Positions 11,776-23,375 of a DNA stretch of 39,540 nt are shown piece after piece. Every line of letters begins with the position of its first letter. The first letter of the stretch is position 1. Origin of the DNA: Dinochytrium kinnereticum (Eukaryota; Chytridiomycota; Chytridiomycetes; Chytridiales; Chytridiaceae); NCBI GenBank assembly GCA_027604005.1, contig JADGJT010000218.1:1-39540 (forward strand), written 5' to 3'. The notes under the pieces were generated by a model. The model had not been told where the DNA came from and made no database searches. It was given only the letters and a program-made list of their open reading frames with translations. The position numbers and the translations under genes are program-made.

Positions 11776-12959
11776 ATAATTACGCGATCATGATTATTGT
11801 GAGGAGAAGAAGAAGGCAGTGGAATATTATTCAATATTATTAAGCTCACGCAGTGACTGGGTGATTATTGGAATATATTTAATTATCAAGTGAGTAATAA
11901 ATTATAAACTTTATTTTAACCGTTTGTGATGGAAAAGCAGGCAGAGAAGATAAAAGCATCAACCGTTCTGCCCCCTTCCGTCAAAATGTGTTATTTTCCC
12001 TTCATTTCAAGCGTTTCGGGGGATGCACAAAGCCTTGGGTAACGCCGCCTTGTTTCTCCTTTGAAGAAGACAACAGTTGGGCTGTGGTTTGGAAATTGAG
12101 GGCATGCGGCTAGGCCATCATCAATGGGTGTGGAGGACATGCCTCTGCGGGACGCGCGCAGCCTGCATGGCGATGCATAGGCAGCAGCAGCAGCTTCTGG
12201 GTGGTTTCGGGAGAAAAGAATGCGATCAGCTAGCTAGCAATATGCAGTCGCATGCTTTTGCGTGTTTTTGCAGAGAACGCGTTGGTGCTGAATATTCCAA
12301 CGTGCGTGCAAATATCTTTCTTTTGAAGAAACATTTATCAAGGGGGGAATAATCAACCACAGAGCAGGCTGGCTGTTGGCTGCCTTATCGGTCGCAGCAG
12401 CATGGCTGGCCCAAAACAAGCGCCTTCAGCGTGCTCCTTCCGCATGCGGACATATTGACGATTTCATTTGCGCACAAATATTCCTCAGATATCTCGATAT
12501 GGAAAAGAGATGCACGGATATGGTAGTGGATATGTCGCTGGCTTTGTTGTCCCACCCACAATGGGTGCACATGTATTACATGCTTGGTTCAAGAACCCAT
12601 CCTTGTGCTGCTGAGTTCCCCGCGGGTTCTTTTGCGCTAAAAAAAACGTAAGTCCAAAGCCGAAAAGAAACGGAAAGAAAGTAGAAAATAAAACACCCCT
12701 GCTGCTGATAACGCTCTTTTTACATTTTGATTACCTGCTTCGCTACGGAGAATAATCCCTCCTCCCAAAAACGACTAGCGTGTTTTTGCAGAAAAACAAA
12801 ACGCCGTTTGGCTCTTATAAAGAGGTTGACACCCGCTCCTCCTCCTCCCACCACCGAAGGCCTGCATATCCCCCTGCTCGCCTCCCCCCCTCGCATCCAA
12901 CCAGCCGGCCCTTATACCTCATACCTCATCCGCATCTCATACGAACGAGAAGAAGAACG
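11776..12959. other. Intergenic region upstream of fungalysin
   Basis: 1.2 kb without a supported gene. It holds the 3' end of the START-like gene and the upstream region of the protease. A 15-base word GCGTGTTTTTGCAGA occurs near 12259 and again near 12779; it may be a duplicated promoter word or chance. Short open frames on both strands carry no recognisable motif. Confidence 0.4.
12813..12823 (+). promoter_or_regulatory. TATA box candidate of the fungalysin gene
   Basis: CTTATAAAG lies about 140 bp before the fungalysin ATG at 12960, followed by a pyrimidine-rich leader typical of strongly expressed fungal genes. Position and sequence fit a TATA element; no experimental support. Confidence 0.45.
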
Positions 12960-15930
12960 ATGCTCCCCATCGCCGCCATCGTCTGTTTATCGGCGGCCGC
13001 CCTTGCGGCCGCCGCTCCGTCCCCCGAAGCTGCCTCGTCACTCGCCAAGAGGGCTGACGGTACCCTCCCAAAGTTCTTTGTCCCCTCGACTAGCTTCGAG
13101 GAGGTGAACGCCGGGGTCGATTCCATCCCTGCCAGCTTTGCCCCGGCCGCCCTCTCTCCTGAGGACATTGCCAAGTCTTACATTGCCTCGAAGACTTCCG
13201 GATCTGTGGCCAACATCAAGATCACCTCTGTGTGAGTTACTCTTGCCGCCTTCCATCCATCTTTCTCTTCTTTGCCCTTTGGTTTTTGGTCTGATAGTTC
13301 TTCCCGTTTCTTTTCAGCGTGACCGACCCTTCCAATGGAGTGACTATGGTCCACCTAGTCGAGACCCGCGACGGTATTGAGGTTGCCAACTTGGTCTCCA
13401 ACGTCAACATCGATGCCAGCGGTACGATCCTTAGCGCTGGTCATGCCTCAGCCTCCACCGCCAAAATACGACCCGTCCGTGCTGGCATCTTTGCTAGGTC
13501 GGCTTCCTACTCTGCCTCGGACGCTGTTGTTGCTGCTGCCGAGGCTTTGGGTCACCCCACCGCTGGACTTGCCTCCCGCCTTCGCGTCAGGGATGGTGTT
13601 GTCACCGGGGCTGGCGATCTCTCGGCCAGGGATATTGTTACTGCCGTCAAGTACTTTGTCAAGTCTGATGGTTCGCTTGTCAAGGTCAACGAGGTTCAGG
13701 TTGAGCAGGACCAGTTCTGGTGAGTTTCTTTCAATGCCTTTCTTCCCTTTGTCCTTTATCTCTGCATAGATCCTTACCATCGTTTCTGACTGTACACGGC
13801 TGGTTATGCTGACATCTTTCTTTTAAAGGGGTAACATGTATGTCACTGTTGACACCAACGAGGTCATTGCCGCCACCAACTGGATCAGTGACAGCAAATT
13901 CGACTTTGATGTTCTCCCCGAGGTCGAACCCGTCGAGATTGACGAGGAGGACTACCCCGTCGATGATGAGGAGGACTACTACCCCGAGGAGGATGATATT
14001 GAGATGATTGACGATGAGGAGGACCCCGAGGATGCTGACATTGTCAACGACACCTTCCCTCGCACTTCCAAGGTCAGGACCACCCGTGTCCATATCCCCA
14101 GGACCACCCGTGTCAGGACCACCCGTGTCAGGACCACCCGTATCAGGACTCCCAGGGTTAGGACCACCCGCGTGAGGACCACTCGTGTCAGGACCACACG
14201 TGTCAGGACTACCCGAGTCAGGACTACCCGTGTCCGGACCACCAGGCCACACAAAACCCACACGGTTCGCCCCAAGACCACCAAGACAACCTCTTCGGTC
14301 TTTACGGCTACAGCGGTGCCTACCACTTTGACGTCGACGGCGACCACTTCTACCACTGTGGTCTTCCCTACCTCGACTACCTCGTTCTTCTCAACCTCGT
14401 CCACAACTACCACTGAGGTTCCTACCACTACAACCTTTGTGGTCCCGACTTCCACGTCGACCTCGACTTCGACTTCAACTCCTACCTCGACTTCGACTAC
14501 CACTTCGACTGCCACTGTGTCGACCACTACCGCCACCCCGGTCCCTACGAGCACCACTAGCACCATTATCGTGCCCCCCACCTTGACCACCACCACCGCC
14601 GTCGGCACCACCACCAGCCGCGGCATCCCTACCCCCACCTTCCTCGTTGTTCCCTACACTGAGGAGAGCATTGTCACCGGCCAGCAAACCTTTGTTGACC
14701 CTGCCCTTCGTGACGCCTCTCCTAATGGATGGTTCGCCCGCGTTGAGGCAAACACAGAGCTCGTGACGATTGGTAACAATGTTCGTGCCACCCGCGGTGG
14801 TGTGCTTGGGACCTCGCAAAACGGTGGAAGCTTTGAGTATCCGTTTGATCAGACTGTGGATCCTACGACGCCTGGCAACATTGCCTCTGCCACTGCGAAT
14901 GTGTTCTATGCTGTCAACATGTACCATGATCTGTTGTACAGGTTTGGGTTCACGGAGAAGTTCTCTAACTTCCAGACGGATAACTTTGACAAGGGCGGGT
15001 CCGGGAATGATGCCGTTCTGGCGTTTGTCCAGGCCTCTGATGGGTTGAACAATGCTAACTTTGCTACCCCCCCTGATGGGACTGCTGGGAGGATGAGGAT
15101 GTATCTCTGGGGTGAGTTTATTTTGCCTCATATTTTGTTAACATTATTGAATCACACAAACTAACATTCTTTTTTGTTGCTAGACCGCTCCACCCCCCGC
15201 CGCGACGGTGACGTTGATAACGGTGTCATCATCCACGAGCTCACCCACGGCCTCTCGAACCGTCTCACCGGTGGTACCGGCAACGGCAACTGTCTGCAAA
15301 CCCTCGAAGCTCGTGGTATGGGAGAAGGATGGTCGGACATTCTTGCCTGGTGGGCCACCATGAAGCCCTCTGACACTCGTGCCTCAAACCGCGTCCTCGG
15401 ATCTTACGTGTTCAACAACCCCATTGGGATTCGTCGTTTCCCTTACTCGACCGATATGACCACCAACCCGAACACTTACGCGCAGCTGGCGACTTTGTCG
15501 CGTGTGCATGACATTGGAGACACTTGGTCTTCCATCATTTATGAGGTGTACTGGAACATGGTTGAGAGTGGTGGGTTCAATGCGGACTTGTATGATGCTA
15601 CTTCCACTGCTGGAAACACTCGGTTCTTGAAGAACATTGTTGATGGGTTGAAACTCCAGGTGAGATTTTTTTTTCTCTTCTTCACTTCGCTTCTTAATAG
15701 CTGTGTCCCCTTTTTATTTTTATTAACGTTTAACGCTTTTTTTTTCACTTCTTTAGCCTTGCAACCCAACCTTCATCACCGCCCGAAATGCCATCATCCA
15801 GGCTGACAAGGTCAACAATGGCGGCAAGTTTGTCTGCGATATGTGGAGGGGTTTCGCCAAGAGGGGTCTTGGAGCTGGTGCCAATGCTACCAAGGTTGAT
15901 AACTTTGACCTTGGAGATGGATGTGTTTAG
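12960..15930 (+). CDS. Fungalysin, secreted M36 metallopeptidase
   Basis: Five exons (12960-13231, 13318-13719, 13829-15111, 15184-15659, 15757-15930) give 868 residues. A signal peptide (MLPIAAIVCLSAAALAAAA) leads into a propeptide with the FTP-like region (about 25-265) ending VIAATNWISD. The catalytic domain starts near 495. It contains the zinc motif HELTHGLSNRLTGG (about 670) and the third-ligand region GMGEGWSD (about 699), both intact, and ends with the usual CDMWRGFAKRGLG segment. M36 enzymes are made as inactive precursors, cut after the propeptide, and degrade host or environmental protein outside the cell. Unusual here is about 230 residues inserted between propeptide and catalytic domain: an acidic Asp/Glu stretch, eleven RTTRV-type repeats and a Thr/Ser-rich mucin-like linker. 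The catalytic domain itself is of normal size. Confidence 0.95.
14071..14250 (+). repeat. 15-bp coding tandem repeat (RTTRV units)
   Basis: About eleven copies of the unit AGGACCACCCGTGTC, with small variants, encode RTTRV, RTTRI, RTPRV and RTTRP inside exon 3 of the fungalysin. One copy is interrupted by His-Ile-Pro. The strongly basic block directly follows an acidic block. Copy number is likely to vary between strains. Confidence 0.9.
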
Positions 15931-16914
15931 AGCTCTTTGATTTTTCCTTTTATCGGGGTTGACCTTTTTTTTTTTTGTGGTTGCATAGACTAGACCTCAT
16001 CTCTTCCCTTTTCTCTTTCTTTTTTTGGTTTGGTTTGGAATTACTGCTGCGCATTTCTTTTTATTTTGTTTTGCTCGCTGGATTTTGGGTTGGGTTTTAT
16101 TTTGTTTTTGTTGTTGGGTGAACGAGGCTTTTTTCTGCAATCTTTTTTTTTGTGGGGAGCTTTCGTTTTTCGTTTGTTTCATCCTGATGCTGGGATTGTG
16201 TGTGAGATAGACAAGCTTTTCCATTGTAATTGCTGCCATCGGAACGGTGGTTCAAATTATTAAACGGGTGTTTTTGATAGTTGTTGTTGTGTATATAAGC
16301 TTTTGTCAAATGGTGGCTGGACGTGACCTCTCACCTTCGCGTGGCAAGATGCTGTCATGCCATCTCTCTCTCGGCTCGCGATGTTGTTGCTGCCGTCCAG
16401 TACTTTGTTTGTCAAGTCTGATTGTTCGCTTGTCGCTGGACCAATTATAATAAGGTTTTCTTGAGTCTGTTGGTTTTACTTGGTGTGGCTGCAGAGATAT
16501 CAAAGGACGCAGGCTCTTTAACTAAGGATTTCAATAAACATCAGAATTCTTTTTATTTTCACACAGAGAGATTTATTAAATATTGACGGGTGAACCAAAA
16601 AAAAAATAAATTAGGGGGGGATATTGGATACTCACTGGTGAACAAAAAAAAAAACTGAGGAAGCTAATGCGGCAGGTAATGTCCGCAAATAAATTAAGGG
16701 GGGTGGGGAGGTGATGAGTTTAATGTAAGTTAATGGCCTCAAGTCCGCCACAGTCACAAAGGTAGGGAGGAAAGGGGGAGAGTCGTGTTGTTGTGACTAA
16801 CACCCACCCAGAGTAGATGATCAATGGTGATGATAGAAGAGGAGTGAGAAAAAAGAAGGATAAGCAAACACATGATAGAGCAAAGGAATAAACAGAAATA
16901 TTATAGTGAAGCAT
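15931..16914. other. Intergenic region downstream of fungalysin
   Basis: T-rich 3' region of the protease, then a fungalysin relic listed separately. At 16584-16710 there are two partial copies of a word running GGTGAAC, an A-tract, AAATTA and a G-run; the second copy is split by about 40 bp. No intact gene is seen. Confidence 0.45.
16315..16450 (+). pseudogene. Decayed fragment of a fungalysin propeptide
   Basis: This stretch aligns by eye with exon 2 of the intact fungalysin (about 13562-13719). GGCTGGAC, CCTC.C.CCTTCGCGT, CTCTCGGC, GTACTTTGT, CAAGTCTGAT and TTCGCTTGTC occur in the same order. Translation starts LSARDVVAAVQYFV, against LSARDIVTAVKYFV in the intact gene. A 4-base TTTG insertion then shifts the frame, and about 20 bases before the final GGACCA are missing. 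It lacks a start, a stop and a catalytic part, and cannot be functional. It is in the same orientation and 385 bp downstream of the intact gene, as expected for the remnant of a tandem duplicate. Confidence 0.8.
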
Positions 16915-18904
16915 TCACTTCTTTCCACCTCTGCTAGAAGCATGAGGTTCCAGCCACCCCTTTGCAACAAACCAGTCGAAGAGCCTACTGGTCTTGTTGA
17001 CATCAATTTTGCACAGGGATTGAGCCTCCCTCTTGCTGAAGGATCCTCCCTTCCTCATCCTAGTCTCCACCAGGATGTGCTTGACGGAGAGGTATTGAAG
17101 TGCCGAGAGTCGAAGAATGGAACATGCTCCGATTTCTTCAGCGCTAAGTGTATCGTAACCGGGCTCATTTGGCATAATCTTAATTGGACCTTTGTGACGA
17201 AAGAAAGAAAAGGCGGGGGTCAGAGAAATGAAATAAATAAAAAGGATGGAAGCTCACTTTTGTCCCAGAAGATCTTGTGGTTTCCATCGATAGCCACGCT
17301 TTGATTCAGGAGATTTTCGGCATCCTTTGAGAGGAGAGGAAGGGCCCCAACATCTTTGGAAACCCTAGTGGGCACTCTTTTCAATCTCTTCACAACTCCA
17401 CTCTCAGTGTTGTTAGCAGCATCGCTGGCCCTCTTCCTGGCCCTCTTCTCCTTCATGACCTCTATCCCCGCCGACTCCAAGTTACCCAAATCAAACCCCT
17501 CCGCCGCCGTTGCTATCTCCCCGACTGTGGACGCTTCGGCTGCCGCCTTCACCATTCTCCGTGTGACCATACTGCGGCCCTGAGGACCAGTGCCAGCAGG
17601 ACCAGCAATAATGGGTGTGGGGGAAACGGAAGAAGTCGTTGATTTAGAGGCCGCCGCCGTCGTTGCCTCAGAAGAGCTGGCCACAGTGGAGGCATCCACA
17701 GCAACCGCAGCTCTCACAGCCGCTAAGACAGCCGGATGACCGTTGCCAAACCTGGTCTTGACGGCTGGGATGGCCTTGAAAGCGGGGACAGGCTCCTTCT
17801 TCTTCCTTAGGGACTTTGAAGAAGCAGATGAAGCCTCAGCTGAACCTCCTCCAATCTTGCCGTCGTTGACGACCAGCACTGCCTTCCTGGAAGTGATACG
17901 AGCAGACTGAGCCTTCACTGCCTTGTTCGACGCCTTAGGCCTTTTAGCATCGGGCTTGGCCACCACCTTTTTCGTCGGTACTGCCACTGGCGCTCTGCTG
18001 GTGGGCGCTGGGATCATCATGAAGTCCACGGCCTTCATGACACCCGCAAGTGCCTTCTCGCTCGCGGACATGCCTTGAGGTAGGGACCGGCAAGGGTTGG
18101 GCGTCTTGCGCCGGCGAAGTTCCGCAAGGTTGGTGGGGGTGTGGAGTGCCCGGACTTGTCAGCAAGGTTGATCTTGCGGTACTTGTTGGCTGGGCGATCA
18201 AAGACGTAGTCGGCGGGCATCACCATGCACCCGAACATGTCGTAGGTGGTGCCGGGAGGGGGTGGTGGTGGGGCCTTCCTCGCCGCCTTCGACTTTGACT
18301 TCTTGGCGGTGGTGGGTTTGGCGATCACCCGTTGTGTGGGCTTGAGCGCGTTTGCTGCCGTCGGAGTTTTGGAGGTGGTGGGAGGATGCTCGGCTGCCGG
18401 CGCGGCAGAGGGTCTAAGCCTTTCGCTTGATCTTTTAACAGGCTCGTATGGTCCTGGTGCGCTGATGGCGGGTTGGACCACCGTCTTGGGAAGACTTTGA
18501 CGCACGGTGGTCTGCTCGTTGTCGACCTCCATGCAGTTGCTCTCATCGTCGTCCGAGGAAGAATGTGTGGAGGGGGTGGAGTGGTTGTCTATGATCATGC
18601 AGTCCACGTTGGCAGTGGAGGGGGAGGCAGGGGTGTATGATGACACCATCAGGGCGCTAGCCACGAGGGTTTCCGTGGAATGGGAACAGGGTGAAGCTTT
18701 ATAGTGTGCGCATACCAGAGCACCCACCGCCGCTTGAGTCCTCGGTGATAGGGAATCGACTGGGGTAGAGGGTGAAGATGATGTTGTCGAGGGAAGGATG
18801 GGAGACGACGAGTTTTTGGAAGGGGGTTGTGATGATGCCGTATCGTGCATAGTGAGCACGCTGGAAGCCGCAGCTTCAGTCCTGGGAGTAGCAATGATCT
18901 CCAT
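16915..18904 (-). CDS. SWIRM-domain chromatin protein, Fun19-like, with one frame break
   Basis: The C-terminal exon (17189-16915) encodes a SWIRM domain: LSAEEIGACSILRLSALQYL, KHILVE, CKIDVNKTSRLFDWFV and KGWLEP. SWIRM domains bind DNA or nucleosomes in chromatin complexes. The spacing and the KIFWDKSPIK segment before it resemble yeast Fun19/YOR338W-type proteins. A 68-nt intron (17257-17190) joins it to a long upstream segment rich in Ala/Ser/Lys. The N-terminal part from ATG 18904 is Ser/Thr/Pro-rich with an acidic SSSDDDESN patch and basic KKSKSKAARK. Between 18168 and 18035 the frame must move by -1: the upstream frame stops at 18035, while the downstream frame is open only from 18158. 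No good splice pair fixes this. Read through the shift, the product is about 640 residues. Domain certain, full model not. Confidence 0.8.
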
Positions 18905-20926
18905 TGCAGAATGCGATTGGGTGGGGTGAGGGAGAGGATGAGGGGAATGGAAGGACGTGTGTTTGAAGGTTAGGGGAGTGGGAAGACAGCAGTCTCTCGA
19001 CACCCAGCTTCAGCAGTCTCTCGACACCCAGCTTTATAGTGTGGAAGGTGTGGAGACTTCTTGGCTTAAATTAACAGAGAGAATGCCAGATGGGTGCCGT
19101 CAAAGAGCACGGTATTTATATGCCAGCCAGCGCGATCAGCACGATTTACAACCGAAAAAACAAACAAATAAAGCAAACAAACAAACACTAAAAAAAGGGT
19201 CAGCCAGAAATGGAAACTGGACTGCTGTCAAGCTCCGCCCAGACTTATGGAAAAGGGCACGAAGGGATCACCTGCAGAGAACTGCATAGATAAAATATTT
19301 CAGCGGGAATCAGCGTTAGCGTTGCTTATGGAGATGGACTGTTCTGGCCAAAAACAAAAAATCGCGGTTGACGGATTAACCAAGATTAACAACAACAACA
19401 GCATCAGAGGCAGCAGAAGCAGCAAGAATGGGGTTGATGGCCTTCTAAAGACCTGCAAGCAACCCAGACAGCGACATATGCTGTATCTTTTCCCACAATC
19501 TCTGGATCACAAAACGAAAATCCGGTAGCTACAGACTCTAGTACAGCCACACTATCCCAGAGCCCATCAGCCCAACTCCACCAGCAAAATGGTCATCCCT
19601 GACGATCCTTTCAAGGCCTACACAGTGAAACAGCCATTCATCCTCCACTAACTCACTCTCACGGCGACTTCCCCAAGTTCAAACCCTCTTCAAGAAAACC
19701 GCATCTTTGTAAACGCGAAAAACCATCTGATCGCGCCTCCCCCATTTGCCAAAAACCCAATAGAATAGTCTTTCATTTACAGACCACAACCTGCATCCTC
19801 GGCTCTGGGAGTTATGTAATGTCGTGACTTTAGAATGGAAGTGGTTTTACAAGCTGAGCACCTCATTTTAACCAGCGACGCGAGATCATCATCCAAGCTC
19901 CTTCAAGCAAGCAAAACTGACCAGAGAGAGTTATGGGACCACTACGAACTTATTGCTCAATGCAGCGAACCAGTCCAGGGTAGAGCAGTTGGAACCCCGT
20001 TCAGAAATATCGACAGCGGGCCGTGTTGCTCTGGGGTGTTAGGGATGCGTCCTATTGTTGAACACTCCCTCCCAAAACTCTCACCCTTTCACCGGCAACC
20101 ACCTCACCAAAGACTTCAAACAATAACCGCCAATGACCTCATTTAATTCCCTTACCGTGCATCCACTGATGCTCTGCACCAGCAGTTATTGTAATTGTTT
20201 TTATCATTTTGGCTGAAAGGTGGTTTCAACAGCCAGCAAAGAAAACATCAAGTCGAGCGGTGATAAACATTTGGTACTAGAACACCCTCTGAAGATTTCC
20301 TGTGCCCTCTGATACTTACTTCCTGAAATAGATTCCACCATCATAATTGAGGCTGGGGCGGCTGGACTTGGAAATATAATGTTCTGGTTTTTTTTTTAAT
20401 GCTGTCGCTCAGCTCACCTGTGCTGCATGCACGTCGATATTCGCCAGCAGATTGACTTTCCTACCAATAAAGAAAAAGAATAAACCATACCACTGATATG
20501 CAGGCTCCAATCAATGTCCCCGCCAGCATCTTCTCGTCAGAATATTCCTCGTGTTTTATGAGCATGAGACGAACATGTTTCAGGAGGTTTGAGCGACTGT
20601 GACCGTTTGGTTGCCGCAGGTCGGTTGTACAGAGTGTTTGATTGGCTACAACTGTGGCCGGCACTACACCCGTCGAAGTATCTGATTATTGGCGTCTGCG
20701 ACTGTGTAGGGCTGAGCGGTGGCAGGACTCTCTGTCTTGGCTGTCTTCGGTTGACTAATTGCAGGACTGTATTTGTCAAACACACCAACGAACGAACCTT
20801 AACCCTGCTGCAGACCACCGCCGTCGTCGTCTGCTCGCTGCGCTCTTGCTGAACTTGAAGGACTTCATCCCGTCACTGCGCACGGCCTGCTGCTTACTTT
20901 CGAACGTATCCGCAGAGGCGTGGGCT
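18905..20926. other. Long intergenic region between divergent SWIRM and WSC genes
   Basis: Two kilobases with no supported gene. It starts with a 24-bp tandem duplication (listed separately). Short open frames at 19835-20146 (+) and 20664-20461 (-, ending in a hydrophobic stretch) have no recognisable family and no splice support. It must hold the promoters of both flanking genes. Confidence 0.4.
18987..19034. repeat. Exact 24-bp tandem duplication
   Basis: The unit starts CAGCAGTCTCTCGACACCC, ends AGCTT, and is present twice head to tail at 18987-19010 and 19011-19034 with no mismatch. It lies 80-130 bp upstream of the SWIRM-gene start codon, so in its promoter or leader. Exact identity suggests a recent slip event. 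Confidence 0.9.
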
Positions 20927-23375
20927 ATGGGCTTATTAGAGGACATGGTGAGGAGGAGGAGGAAAGGGGTGGTGGCTGTGGGTATTGCGGTTTTTGCGAT
21001 GGCTGCGATCGGGAATGCAGAGACTGAAGCCTACTACCAAGGTGATGCTCTTCAGCTTGCACTCATTCTTTTGTCTGGATTCTAAGACTTCCTCGCTCTC
21101 TCCCACAACACAGGCTGCCACGGCAAATGGCAATTCAACTCAAACTTCAACGAACCAACCCTCCGCACCGTCTTCACGGCCCCCCCAAATCAAGTCACCG
21201 TCGTCGACTGCGCCATGCGATGCGGCAAGGTGGACGACTTCATCTTCATCGCTCCATCCACAAAGGATTCGTCTCGGATGGCCTGCAACTGTGTTCAGAA
21301 ATCGGATCCGGTGTGGATTGAGAGCAGAAGACGTGCTCCAGGGATCAGTGATGAGATGTGTCGGGCTTTGAAGTGTCGGGATGGGTTGGGTTGTGGTGGA
21401 CGGGATTCGTTTGGGACTCAGTTTGCTGTTTATTTGGTGGCGAACCCGGATCCCAGGAAGGCTGATAAGGCGCTGAGTCCTGCTGCTCAGGTGAGGGTTT
21501 GTTTTTGGCTTCTTTGGTTGGGGTCAGGGTGTGTGGTTGGAATGTTCTTTGTTTCTTCTCTTCTGGACATGAGATGGTAGGTTGGCTTAACTGACTCTTG
21601 TTACTTGTTTCAAGGGTCAAGCGGCTGCATCTGTGAAGGCTCCGACACCCGCGCAAGCGCCAGCACAAGCACCCGCACCAGCACCCGCACCGGAACCCAG
21701 AATTCCAGCACCAGCACCATCTCCGTCCCCGCGTATCCAGGTGGTGGCTCCTCCACAACCTCAGCCGCAGCCGCAGGTTGTTCAACGGCCTCAACAGCAA
21801 CCACAGCAGCAGCCCAAGCCCGAGCCACAACCACTACCCCAACAACAGCCACCCCCGCAGCAACCTCAACAGCAACCTTCTTCGGGACCCGTCAACTCGG
21901 GGTCCCCAGAGACTTCTGACTCGGGGACATCTTCCAATACTAACTCGGGAACCTCCCCGAATAACAATTCGGGGGGCTCGTCGAATACCGATTCGGGGGC
22001 ATCGTCAGACACCAATTCAGGGGCATCGTCAAATACCAATTCAGGGGTGATTTCGGAATCCCCTGAACCTGTCGTTGTTGCTGCACCATCCCCTGAGGAG
22101 CAATCACCAGCACAACCCGCTCCTGCTCAGGAACCCCAAAACTCATCTGCGGCATCAACGCAGGCACAGCCTGCGATTGAGGCTCAAGTACCTGCTGCGT
22201 CAGCGTCTGCTTCTGCTGTTATCTTTTCCGTTCCTCAAGGCAGGATCTTGGACACAGTTTCCACCACCGCCGCTGTTTCTACTCCGTCCCCTTTACCTTT
22301 TGGGGACTCAGATGCCACTACTGGTCGTGCTTCGTCCGGAGGAGGGGATGTGACCGCGGTTACGCCCACCCCTGCTGTTTTGGATGCTGTTGCGGGGGGT
22401 GGAGCTGGTGCGCCTGATTCGTTTGCTGGTGGAAATTCGGACGATACGCCTCCCAGTAATTCGTTTGGAAAAGCCATTGGTATTGGAGTTGGTGTTGGTG
22501 TGGTCATCTTGGCGATCATCGCAGCCGTCGTTTATATCATGGTTCGAAGACGGAGCACCAACGTTAGTGATTCTGGGTCCAGCGAAAAAGTGTTCTCGAT
22601 CAACGCTGACACCTTGCCGACGCGAAGAACCCGCGGGAAGGAGGGTGTTGGAAAGTTTAGAAAAAAGGTTGCGAACTTGGTTGCTGGGAAGGGGTATCGG
22701 AACCTGGAGGATGAGGATCTGGCAAGCATTGGGAGGAGAGGGACCACTGATGCTGGGGTGTTTCGATCTCGTGGGGAAGGGGTCAGATGGCAGCTTCCAC
22801 GGTTCAAAGGTCGAACTTCGCAGGGAGGGAGAGGGATCTCAGGAGATGATGAGCGCGGAAGGGGAAGGGGATTTTTCTCACCGTTGAAGATGGGTGGGGG
22901 TGGTAGTAGTGATGCGAGCAATGGGCGGTATGATCGAATTGGGGATGAGATGGTTCAGAAATCAGTCAGCCCCGTTGATGACGCAAGCTCACCTTCCTCC
23001 TTTAAGAGAGGAATGAGCACCGCCACCCCTCACTCCCATATTATCCACACCATCACTCGTCAACGGGGCAACTCGGACCCTCCCATACCCTCAAGAGCCA
23101 TGTCACCTGATACCGATGGGAATCCAAACTCGAGGTCAAACACACCGCCACCACCTGCTTGCTTTATCACTCAGGCTTTGCAGAGACATCAGAGGAAGGA
23201 GGAGGTTAGGGAACAGCCCATGAATATTCAGATTGAGGTCACGACGATGGGGTGGGCTTCTTCTCTGAATCGGGGGTCGGTGGCAGAGTCTTATTTGTCC
23301 AGTGTTGACTCGTTTTTGGATGTTGATTTGAGTGGAGAGAAGTTTTCGCCAGTTGGTGAGGAATCGAGGATGTGA
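20927..23375 (+). CDS. WSC-domain single-pass membrane protein, wall-sensor-like
   Basis: Three exons (20927-21041, 21114-21490, 21615-23375) give 750 residues. The N-terminal signal sequence (VVAVGIAVFAMAAIGNA) is followed by a cysteine-rich WSC-type domain at about 35-150: YYQGCHGKW, DCAMRCG, CNC, DEMCRALKC, CGG and FAVYLV in the usual order. WSC domains bind wall carbohydrate. Next comes a Pro/Ala/Gln-rich stretch (about 170-245), repeats of the NSGTSS type (about 260-310) and a Ser/Thr-rich stalk. A single membrane helix at about 449-472 (VGVGVVILAIIAAVVYIMV) is followed by RRR, then a cytosolic tail of about 270 residues. This is the layout of fungal Wsc stress sensors that signal through Rho1; whether this one does is inference. 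A second in-frame Met at 20945 could be the true start. Confidence 0.82.
21640..22050 (+). repeat. Low-complexity coding repeats of the WSC protein
   Basis: At 21640-21890 short GCACCAGCACCC-type and CCACAACCTCAG-type units encode Pro-Ala and Pro-Gln runs. At 21895-22050 about seven copies of a 21-24 bp unit containing TCxAATACCAATTCGGGG encode SSNTNSG. Both lie in the extracellular stalk between the WSC domain and the membrane helix, where length varies easily. Confidence 0.8.

Noticed and set aside
12259..12793. Repeated 15-base word upstream of fungalysin
   Set aside because: T-rich and short enough to be chance in a window of this size; no extended similarity around it.
14071..14250. Regular short repeats resembling a CRISPR array
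   Set aside because: The units are 15 bp, contiguous without spacers, and in frame within a protein-coding exon.
13979..14638. Long open frame on the minus strand, Val-rich, opposite the fungalysin linker
   Set aside because: It is the antisense shadow of the RTTRV and Thr-rich repeats; the plus strand carries an intact M36 gene.
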